Shown: one piece after another, positions 6,665-14,731 of the stretch | Position numbering within the stretch: position 1 is the stretch's first letter | How the letters are laid out: the number at the start of each line of letters is the position of its first letter | Source of the DNA: Bacteroides sp. CAG:530 | Lineage (GTDB): Bacteria; Bacteroidota; Bacteroidia; Bacteroidales; Bacteroidaceae | Direction of reading: 5' to 3' | Assembly (NCBI GenBank): GCA_000434735.1 | Contig: FR881285.1 | Coordinates: 1-34,667 of the forward strand | Length of the DNA: 34,667 bases | Program-made: the position numbers and the translations under genes | The notes under the pieces: generated by a model | Told to the model about the DNA's origin: nothing | What the model saw: only the letters and a program-made list of their open reading frames with translations | Database searches by the model: none

Positions 6665-9547
6665 ATGCCTAAAAAGATTTTCCAACTGCTATTTGGTTTA
6701 CTTTTTCTTAGCTCTACTGCTTTTGCGCAATTCGTAGGTTTCGAAGAAGGAATACCGCAGAACTTAGAGAGTTCGAAGAAAAAAGAATTAGCTTTATCAA
6801 CCTCGTTCTATAAAGAAGGAAGCAAGAGTTTGGAATGGAAGTTCGCTCCAAACAGTGTATTGAACGTTCCATCCGAATCGGCCTTCACATTAAAAGACGA
6901 TAACGGTATCTATTTGTGGATATATAACGAAAAGCCTCAGCAAGACTCTCTGCGCTTTGAGTTCTACGCTCCTAACGGACAAGTTTCTTATCACTTCGGA
7001 TTCCGACTCTATTCTGCCGGATGGCGTGCCTGCTGGATAGGCTTCAAGCACATGCAAGGAGATAAGCAGAATAAGAAAATAGCCGGCTACCGCATCGTTG
7101 CCCCAAACCGTAAGGGACGAGTATTCATAGACCGAATTACATTCCCTATGAAAAAGGTAAACGACCGTACTACTCCCGACATGCAGATGCCTACAAACAA
7201 CTCGCTTACATACCGCGACTTGTGGCACTGGTGCCGCGTTTGGCAATGGGAACAATATAAATACGACTTACCTCTGAGCAACTCACTGACAGCCGACGAA
7301 AAGAATGAACTGAATACCGTAGAATCTAGACTTACAGCGGCTCTCGACATTAAAAAAGCACCTAAGAAGGAGGTTGCAAAAGCCTATAACACATTCAAGG
7401 CTGCCAACATCCGTCCTTCGGGCAACGGATTTACCGGTGCTCCTGTTGTTGCTCCAGATGAACTTGACCGCAAGAAAGGCGAAATGTCATGGAATAATCT
7501 AGAAGAAATGCTCGCCGGATTTGCCTATGACGCATACTATAACCACTCGGAACAAGCCCAAAAGAACTACTTCCTCGTTTGGGACTATGCCATAGACCAA
7601 GGCTTCGCTTTCGGTAGCGGCATGGGAACAAACCACCACTACGGTTATCAGGTACGAAAAATATATACTACAGCATGGCTGATGCGTGATGCTATCTGGA
7701 AAGCCCCTAACCGTGACAATATTCTTTCGGCACTTATTTTCTGGTCGGCACTACAGGAAACCAGAATTCCTTTCCAGTACGGACGAGACGAGTTGCTTGA
7801 TAGTTGGCATACATTGCTGATGGCAAAAACAGTAGCGGCACTCTTGTTTGTAGACGAAAGAGAAAGAGCACGCGCCCTTGCCGGACTCTCAAGATGGCTG
7901 AGCGGTTCGTTACAATACAGCCCAGGTACCATTGGCGGTATCAAAGTAGACGGAACCACTTTCCATCACGGAGGATTCTATCCTGCATATACCACCGGAG
8001 TACTTGCTATGGCAGGACAATATATAGCGCTTACTAACAATACACGATATGTACCTACCGTAGAAGCACGCCAAGTGCTGAAATCTGCATTCATTTCTAT
8101 GCGTAACTATAGCAATATCTACGAATGGGGTATCGGTCTAGGTGGAAGACACCCATTCGGATTCGGCATGAAAGAAGACGATGTTGCTTCATTCGCATAT
8201 ATCGCCCTCGCCGGAGACTTGTCGGGAGAAGGAAATACATTCGACCACCACTTGGCGGCAGATTATCTTCGTCTTTGCGATAAGGATACTCCCGAAGCCG
8301 CATACTTCAAAAAAGAAGGAATCACCCCGGCTAAAGCGCCGCAAGGCTTCTTTGTATACAACTACGGTTCGGCAGGTATCTTCCGCCGAAGCGACTGGAT
8401 GGTTACCTTGAAAGGTTATACTACCGATGTTTGGGGCTCTGAAATTTATAAGAAAGATAACCGCTACGGACGCTATCAAAGCTATGGTTCGGTTCAAATT
8501 ATGGGATATCCTAACCGCAAAGACAGCGGTTTCGATGAAAACGGATGGGACTGGAACCGCCTGCCGGGTACCACTACCATACATTTGCCGTACGAGTTGC
8601 TCGATAGTCCGCTACCAGGCACTACCATGGCGCATTCTACAGAAAACTTCTCGGGCAGTAGCTCTCTGGAAGGCAAAAACGGTATGTTTGCCATGAAGCT
8701 CATGGAACGTAAATTTAAAAACTTTACGCCCGACTTCGTTGCCCGTAAATCTGTGTTCTGTTTTGATAACCGTATGGTTTGTCTGGGTACAGGCATCAAC
8801 AACAGCAATGCTTCTTACCCTACTGAAACTACCCTCTTCCAAAGTACTTTCCAGAAAGGTAAGAGCGACATATATGTAGACGGCAAGCAGAAAGACGCAC
8901 CTTTCCATCAGGAATTGAAAGACGGAAAGAGCCATTGCATTCAAGACGGATACAACAATTACTACCTGATAAACGGTGACAACGTACAGGTACAAATTGC
9001 CGACCAAGAGTCTCGTCATGAGAAAACCCGTGCTAAGACGCAAGGAACTTTTGCTTCTGCCTATATCAATCACGGAACAGCACCTAAGAATGCCGCATAC
9101 GAGTATATGGTATTGATTCAGCCTACCAATGAAGAACTGAATGCAGCATGCCAGAAAGCTCCTTATCAGGTTATACAGAAAGACAATACCGCCCATGTAG
9201 TAGCCGATAAGCAGACAGGCATCACAGCATACGCCGCTTTCGATACTTATCAACCTAAAAATGATGAGTTGTTCGTTTCCATACCTGCCGAAACGATGGT
9301 AATGCGTAAACAGTCGGGTACCAACGTATTGATGAGCGTATGCGACCCGAACCTTAATATCGCAGAAAAGACCTACACCACCAAAGAGCCAAGCCGACCC
9401 ATTGAAAAGAAGCTTACTCTGAAAGGTAAATGGAAAATGGCTACACAGAATGAGAAAGTAAACGTAAGCTCTAACCAATCAGAAACGATTGTAACCGTAA
9501 CTTGCCAGCACGGACAACCGGTAGAATTTACGTTAGCACAAGAATAA
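6665..9547 (+). CDS. Polysaccharide lyase family 8, chondroitin-sulfate (ABC-type) lyase
   Basis: Signal peptide 1-21 (cleavage after AFA). Residues about 24-165 form a jelly-roll carbohydrate-binding-like domain (Lyase_N type, FEEGIPQNLES to VFIDRITFP). An alpha-toroid catalytic domain follows (about 185-545), then an antiparallel beta-sandwich domain to the C-terminus. The catalytic His and Tyr are seen in FHHGGFYPAY as His435 and Tyr442, the same seven-residue spacing as His501/Tyr508 of Proteus chondroitinase ABC I. Arg495 (GGRHPFG) and Glu593 (GSEIY) are candidates for Arg560 and Glu653. At 960 residues it is full length for ABC-type lyases. It would act in the periplasm or at the surface, eliminating uronic-acid linkages to give unsaturated disaccharides. 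No GH88 or SusCD partner is adjacent. Confidence 0.92.
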   Translation: MPKKIFQLLFGLLFLSSTAFAQFVGFEEGIPQNLESSKKKELALSTSFYKEGSKSLEWKFAPNSVLNVPSESAFTLKDDNGIYLWIYNEKPQQDSLRFEFYAPNGQVSYHFGFRLYSAGWRACWIGFKHMQGDKQNKKIAGYRIVAPNRKGRVFIDRITFPMKKVNDRTTPDMQMPTNNSLTYRDLWHWCRVWQWEQYKYDLPLSNSLTADEKNELNTVESRLTAALDIKKAPKKEVAKAYNTFKAANIRPSGNGFTGAPVVAPDELDRKKGEMSWNNLEEMLAGFAYDAYYNHSEQAQKNYFLVWDYAIDQGFAFGSGMGTNHHYGYQVRKIYTTAWLMRDAIWKAPNRDNILSALIFWSALQETRIPFQYGRDELLDSWHTLLMAKTVAALLFVDERERARALAGLSRWLSGSLQYSPGTIGGIKVDGTTFHHGGFYPAYTTGVLAMAGQYIALTNNTRYVPTVEARQVLKSAFISMRNYSNIYEWGIGLGGRHPFGFGMKEDDVASFAYIALAGDLSGEGNTFDHHLAADYLRLCDKDTPEAAYFKKEGITPAKAPQGFFVYNYGSAGIFRRSDWMVTLKGYTTDVWGSEIYKKDNRYGRYQSYGSVQIMGYPNRKDSGFDENGWDWNRLPGTTTIHLPYELLDSPLPGTTMAHSTENFSGSSSLEGKNGMFAMKLMERKFKNFTPDFVARKSVFCFDNRMVCLGTGINNSNASYPTETTLFQSTFQKGKSDIYVDGKQKDAPFHQELKDGKSHCIQDGYNNYYLINGDNVQVQIADQESRHEKTRAKTQGTFASAYINHGTAPKNAAYEYMVLIQPTNEELNAACQKAPYQVIQKDNTAHVVADKQTGITAYAAFDTYQPKNDELFVSIPAETMVMRKQSGTNVLMSVCDPNLNIAEKTYTTKEPSRPIEKKLTLKGKWKMATQNEKVNVSSNQSETIVTVTCQHGQPVEFTLAQE

Positions 9548-9565
9548 TAGAACTCTAAAATAAAC

Positions 9566-9613
9566 AAACGAGGAAGTAACGGCTGAAATAAACAGAGCAA
9601 TACTTCCTCGTTT
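9566..9613. terminator. Bidirectional terminator between convergent genes
   Basis: AAACGAGGAAGTA (9566-9578) and TACTTCCTCGTTT (9601-9613) are a perfect 13-bp inverted repeat, with a T run to the right and A-rich DNA to the left. It would serve both the PL8 lyase and the leftward helicase gene. Confidence 0.85.
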
Positions 9614-9622
9614 TTATTATAT

Positions 9623-12600
9623 CTATACACGAGACAATATCAAGTCGGCTAATAAAACAGCCGTTTCAGCCTCTCCTTTAGGAGAATCTTTAGGCTTCCA
9701 AGCCACAATAAATCGCACAGAAGCCGATTTTACCTCATATCCTTTCTCCTTCCAATCAGACAAAGCTGTCTGCATTGTAGATGAGAGTCTAGCTACAGGC
9801 TTATTATTCGATGTCTCAAACAAAAAATAGTCTTTATACGTTAAACTATCACCACCCCTTAAAGACAGTATGTCCATTTTACGGTTTTTAAAGAAATCAA
9901 GATAGACATCTTTATGAGATAACTGTAAAACGACCTCTTCGGGCATAGGATACTGATTCTTATCAACAGCATATTTATCTACGCTCAGCCCATCGAATAT
10001 ATCTCCATCAGTATGAATAAACAAGCGCTGTTTTGCCCGAGTTATGCCTACATAATATCGCCGCCACAACTCGTCGTTGCGTATGAAATTTCCGGATATA
10101 AACATGTATATGTTATCAAACTCCCTACCTTTAGCTTTATGAATGGTAGAAACAATTACATCCGCACCAGATATATCACAGAAATCCTCCGTTGACGATT
10201 CAAATACGTACTCCTTAAAATCGGTACAGTATTTAACCTTATTAGTCTGTTCAAACAACTCGATACAACGCTTCACATACTGTAAGCTTGAACTATCTTT
10301 ATAATAACTATAAACCGACTTTTTGGCTTCTTCCCATAATTCATCACTGATAAGAGGTGAATGAACCCTTTTATCTATATACTTCAAGAAATACCTCATT
10401 TCCGCCAAATTCCAAAAACGGAAACCTTCTATAGACTGTACTAATTTGCTGTTAATTCCATATTTGCGCAACATAGCCACAAATATTACAGCCTCCTCGT
10501 TTGTCTGAGTCAAGATACATGATGTTCCACCTTCATTATGATGATTAATCAAATCTTTTACCACAGGTAAATACATATATTTTGAAGCATAACGAGTAAC
10601 GCCTACCCATCCGGCATCACCTTTCATTGACACAATAGGCGTGCTCTTCATTCTTCCACCGATAGACTTCACAAAACTATTCGCGAAATTAACCACATGT
10701 TCAGAACTACGGTAATTCTCAGTCATTTCTATAAACTTGCCTCCAGTTACCTTAGACAACTGATACATATAGCAAGAGCTTGAACCTCTAAATTCATAGA
10801 TATTCTGATCGTCATCGCCAACGGCTATCACACGCATATCCTCATTATTGTCCATCAAGGCCTTTACCAAGGCATAATCGTCTTTACTCATATCTTGAGC
10901 CTCATCAATAACCAATACCGTCTTGCCTATCTTATTTGGCTCAACTTCGCCTTGACTTATCATTTCGGCCGCCTTAGCCACTACATCTTTTACCTCTTCA
11001 AGATTACCTATCCTTCCCAAAAGATCAAAACAATACGAATGAAAGGTTTTAATCTCTACAAAATGAGCTGCGTTTCCTATCAAATCCATTAATCGCTGTT
11101 TAAATTCAGTAGCAGCCGCTCTTGAAAAGGTCAACATTAAAAGTTGCTCATGCTTAACGTCTTCAAGCAACAACAACGAAGCTAATTTATGAACCAATAC
11201 ACGTGTTTTTCCACTACCCGGTCCTGCAGCTACAACTATGCAACGAGACTCTTTATCTGAAATAATCTCCATTTGTCGCTTAGACAACTGACCAAACAGC
11301 TGATGATACTTCTCGGGAGTAAGGTTACGTTGTATTTCATTCACCCTCTCTCCTTTAAAATACTTTGCCACAAACTTCTTATAATCCATCTGAAAATAGT
11401 CCTGCACATACTGTAAGGCGGCATTGTAATCTCTCACCATCAAATTGGCGTACTCTCCCACAATATGAACCTGCTGTATCTTTTGTTTATAGAACTCATT
11501 GAGCAATCTATAATCTTCTTGTTTATACCTTAATTTATTATCTTTCAACCTGCGAATATCCATCGCATTATAAAGGACTAAAAATCCGCCTTCCAATTTA
11601 AGAGCACCTATCTTCGACAAATATAAAAGAGCCTCTTCCACGTCCTCCAACTGGATATTCTGGGCGTTACAGAAAATAGAATGCAGATTAGATTTTATCT
11701 GATTCAAGAGTTCAATGACGGAAAACTTAATAGCATTGTTATCGTCAGTATCCGGTTTTGCTTCTAACGCCTGCTGATATAGCCATTCTACTGTAAAACG
11801 ACATATTTCCAAGCGTTTTTCAAAACGACTCATAATAGATTCAATATCAGACAGACAAACTAACTCTATATTATGAGCAGCATCTTCTCTTTTGCGGATA
11901 TATCCTTTTACGGTGAGAAAATACAGCAATGTCCTGATATCTTTTTCTCTTGATGTAACTATACCGTCATTAATCGCCTTATCGTTTAACTGCTTACACG
12001 ATACACATGAAGAGCTGTCCGAAATATGTTCAAGTATATACTGTTCAAGTTTGGCAAAACGTTCAAAAAGGTTCTTAGATTTACGCTCTGAGTCGCCTAT
12101 ATCTTGTAAATAAGCAGAAATGTCCTTACTATCGGCCAATATACCTTCTTGACGCATTCTTTCTACCACTGAAACTACCTCAGCCTTTTTTATACCCAAT
12201 ATATCAGCTAAATAATCAACCCTCGATTCACCCTCAGAGTCATTAGCCTTCGAAATATACTTCTGAGAAATCAGCGATTTGATAATACTTACAGCTTTTT
12301 CTATTTCGTTACTATCAAAAAGAGTAGATTCTGATATACGCTTTCTGGCTTCATCTATATTTTTCACGGTAATACCTGTAGCGTACACATGAGGCACATT
12401 ATTTCCTCTCTCTAAATATCCACCTTGCTCTAGGGTTGCCAATGCAGTCCGCACACGAGTCTCAATATCCGAAACCGAGTCATCCCATCCTGCCTGCCTA
12501 GCTATTTCCAAAGCAGAGCAAGACACACGCATACGCTGGCGAGTAAGGTCTTTTACCGCTTTCCATACTTGCTGTATCTCGCTGATACTAAGTTTGGTTT

Positions 12601-14512
12601 GATTTAGTAATATAAAATGCTTATCTAAGTCGTTATCACTATAAAGCACAAAGCACCGTGCATTTAGATGCGGATCGCGCCCGGCTCTGCCTGCTTCTTG
12701 AACGTAATTCTCTAAAGAATCAGAAATATCATAATGTACTACAAGTCCTACGTCTTTCTTGTCGACTCCCATACCAAAAGCCGAAGTAGCTACAATAATA
12801 CGTACATTATCGTTCATAAATGCATTCTGGTTGGCTACTTTTTCATCAGCCTCCATTCTTCCGTTAAAAGGAAGAGCTTTATAACCATCACGAGTCAGTT
12901 TACTAGCTAAATCTTTAGTACGCTTAGTACGTGAAACATAAATTATAGTAGGGCATCCAGATGATTCTGCCACTAATTCTCTTAATTTTAAATATTTATC
13001 ATCATCGGTATCTGCGTGTATTACAGAATAATGCAGATTTGTTCTCGAAGCTGTAGAAGCGAAAAGAGACAAATCGATATCTAATGTATGTTTGAAATAA
13101 TCGCAGATATCTTGTACTACTTTCTGCTTTGCAGTAGCTGTAAAACAAGATACGGCTATAGAATTCTTACATCCTTTTTTCTTTTGATAGTCCCTGATAA
13201 ACTTACCTATATAAAGGTAGTCAACTCTGAAATCTTGTCCCCATGAAGAAAAACAATGAGCTTCGTCTATTACAAACCTTACTACATGACGCGCCAACAA
13301 AATCTTTTCGATAGTTTTAGAACGTAGCATTTCTGGAGCTATATACAAAAGTGACGCATCACCGTCTTGTACTCGCTTTATAGCCAATGCTCTAGAAATA
13401 GGATCTAGAAGACCGTTAATGGTAACAGCATCAGTTATTCCTCTGTCTACCAAATTATCCACCTGATCTTTCATCAATGATTGTAAAGGCGAAATAACGA
13501 CAGTAAGACCATGCACTGAACGCCCCTCCATTAATGCCGGAAGCTGAAAAGTCAAAGACTTGCCACCACCTGTAGGGAATATAGCCAACAAAGATTTCCC
13601 TTCTACAGCCGCACGAGCCGCTTTCTCCTGAAGAGGCTCGCCTTCATAGGTTCTAAATTCATCGTAACCGAAGAAATATTTTAAATTGCTATGTATATCC
13701 AAGCCTGCATTACAATAAGGACATCCAGTACTACATGGCGTATCACGAAGCAATTTTACAACAAATTCTACAGACGGATAATTAAGAAGCACCCATCCGG
13801 GAGTAACTGAACGATAATCTGTAGTATCAATCAATGCCAACGCATAAGCCAGCTCACAGGGATATTTCGCAACCAACATGGCTACATCAGCATTACTACA
13901 TATTTTACCATGATAAGTGTGTTTTATAAAATCAGCCAGATTATCTTCATAACTATCCGCACCAACCATACTAAGAAAGCCTTTAAATTCTTTCTTGTTT
14001 CTCAATAAAGAAGCAAATAACGTGCGTTTCTTTTCAGGTAGAGATTGCCAACGCGCTATCTCATCCATCAATAAATCCCTTGCCTTTTCACAATCGTTTA
14101 CCGGATTGTTAATTTGCTCGTTCATAAGCTTGTCATCTTTCACAAGCTTATGATAAGGACGCTCAGGAAATAATAAAGGAGACATATAAAGAGTATCTAC
14201 TAAAAGCCAATTATACGATTTGTCTCCAAATAAGTATTTAGCATCGTGGTTTATTATATTATGTCCACAAACGTAATGCACATCTTTAAGAAAATCGAAT
14301 AACTCTCCTTTTGAAGCCTTATGGAAAAAAGCCCCGTCGTAACGTACGGCACCTATATCATGAATTTTGTGATCTTTCAATCCTACTTCTACATCTACAA
14401 AAGCTAAACGAGAAGCATCATACGATGGAACTACTGGTTCATTATTTTCACCAAGAGCAACCCGAGTGCTCTCGTTATTTTTTTCCCCTATGAACCAACT
14501 CCATATTGACAT
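9623..14512 (-). CDS. Triple fusion: DEDD exonuclease - RecQ helicase - UvrD/Rep helicase
   Basis: A 1629-residue protein with three modules. Residues about 34-155 look like a DnaQ/RNase-T-type 3'-5' exonuclease (Asp40 and Glu42 in FVDVEVGL, then HNIINHD, and NDCEKARD as a possible third motif). Residues about 285-640 are a RecQ-type SF2 core: Walker A FPTGGGKS with Lys318, DEAH 416-419, and QEAGRAGRD as motif VI. After a long helical and winged-helix-like middle comes an SF1A UvrD/Rep core: GPGSGKT with Lys1102, DEAQ 1203-1206, QNIYEFRG, a motif V-like VSTIHKAKGREFD, and YVGITRAKQRL. All key ATPase residues of both helicases are present. Short cysteine clusters (CSTGCPYC before the RecQ core, CVSC in the middle) may bind metal. 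A role in DNA repair or fork processing is likely; defence is possible but unsupported by neighbours. Confidence 0.9.
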   Translation of the reverse strand: MSIWSWFIGEKNNESTRVALGENNEPVVPSYDASRLAFVDVEVGLKDHKIHDIGAVRYDGAFFHKASKGELFDFLKDVHYVCGHNIINHDAKYLFGDKSYNWLLVDTLYMSPLLFPERPYHKLVKDDKLMNEQINNPVNDCEKARDLLMDEIARWQSLPEKKRTLFASLLRNKKEFKGFLSMVGADSYEDNLADFIKHTYHGKICSNADVAMLVAKYPCELAYALALIDTTDYRSVTPGWVLLNYPSVEFVVKLLRDTPCSTGCPYCNAGLDIHSNLKYFFGYDEFRTYEGEPLQEKAARAAVEGKSLLAIFPTGGGKSLTFQLPALMEGRSVHGLTVVISPLQSLMKDQVDNLVDRGITDAVTINGLLDPISRALAIKRVQDGDASLLYIAPEMLRSKTIEKILLARHVVRFVIDEAHCFSSWGQDFRVDYLYIGKFIRDYQKKKGCKNSIAVSCFTATAKQKVVQDICDYFKHTLDIDLSLFASTASRTNLHYSVIHADTDDDKYLKLRELVAESSGCPTIIYVSRTKRTKDLASKLTRDGYKALPFNGRMEADEKVANQNAFMNDNVRIIVATSAFGMGVDKKDVGLVVHYDISDSLENYVQEAGRAGRDPHLNARCFVLYSDNDLDKHFILLNQTKLSISEIQQVWKAVKDLTRQRMRVSCSALEIARQAGWDDSVSDIETRVRTALATLEQGGYLERGNNVPHVYATGITVKNIDEARKRISESTLFDSNEIEKAVSIIKSLISQKYISKANDSEGESRVDYLADILGIKKAEVVSVVERMRQEGILADSKDISAYLQDIGDSERKSKNLFERFAKLEQYILEHISDSSSCVSCKQLNDKAINDGIVTSREKDIRTLLYFLTVKGYIRKREDAAHNIELVCLSDIESIMSRFEKRLEICRFTVEWLYQQALEAKPDTDDNNAIKFSVIELLNQIKSNLHSIFCNAQNIQLEDVEEALLYLSKIGALKLEGGFLVLYNAMDIRRLKDNKLRYKQEDYRLLNEFYKQKIQQVHIVGEYANLMVRDYNAALQYVQDYFQMDYKKFVAKYFKGERVNEIQRNLTPEKYHQLFGQLSKRQMEIISDKESRCIVVAAGPGSGKTRVLVHKLASLLLLEDVKHEQLLMLTFSRAAATEFKQRLMDLIGNAAHFVEIKTFHSYCFDLLGRIGNLEEVKDVVAKAAEMISQGEVEPNKIGKTVLVIDEAQDMSKDDYALVKALMDNNEDMRVIAVGDDDQNIYEFRGSSSCYMYQLSKVTGGKFIEMTENYRSSEHVVNFANSFVKSIGGRMKSTPIVSMKGDAGWVGVTRYASKYMYLPVVKDLINHHNEGGTSCILTQTNEEAVIFVAMLRKYGINSKLVQSIEGFRFWNLAEMRYFLKYIDKRVHSPLISDELWEEAKKSVYSYYKDSSSLQYVKRCIELFEQTNKVKYCTDFKEYVFESSTEDFCDISGADVIVSTIHKAKGREFDNIYMFISGNFIRNDELWRRYYVGITRAKQRLFIHTDGDIFDGLSVDKYAVDKNQYPMPEEVVLQLSHKDVYLDFFKNRKMDILSLRGGDSLTYKDYFLFETSNNKPVARLSSTMQTALSDWKEKGYEVKSASVRFIVAWKPKDSPKGEAETAVLLADLILSRV

Positions 14513-14586
14513 ATCGTATAATTTAGGTTTTTCGTTTTATTTTACTACTAATCAATAATTTAAGGATAATACATGTATGATTCTGA

Positions 14587-14594
14587 CAAATTTA
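14587..14594 (-). promoter_or_regulatory. Possible -7 box for the helicase fusion
   Basis: Minus-strand TAAATTTG matches TAnnTTTG, 75 bases upstream of the ATG. The region is AT-rich and the -33 element is weak, so a chance match is possible. Confidence 0.35.
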
Positions 14595-14659
14595 TAAAAA
14601 TAATACAACTTACAACATGAACAATGGATAGAATTTATGTCATCATGAAAATACAGCAT

Positions 14660-14703
14660 AAAAAAGGTTGCCACACTGACTAAAACAGCGGGCAACCTTT
14701 TTT
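14660..14703. terminator. Terminator downstream of the S9 peptidase
   Basis: AAAAAAGGTTGCC (14660-14672) pairs with GGCAACCTTTTTT (14691-14703). On the minus strand the stem is followed by T residues, so it fits as the terminator of the leftward S9 peptidase gene. Confidence 0.8.
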
Positions 14704-14731
14704 CGTAAATTATAAATTAATAAGCAATTGC

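Noticed and set aside
8612..9478. 288-codon minus-strand open frame inside the PL8 gene
   Set aside because: It lies wholly inside a well-supported lyase gene, and its translation has no recognisable domain; a shadow of biased codon use.
575..14512. Defence island containing the AAA_14 ATPase and the RecQ-UvrD fusion
   Set aside because: The two are about 8 kb apart with glycan and housekeeping-type genes between; no restriction, toxin-antitoxin or known defence genes are adjacent.
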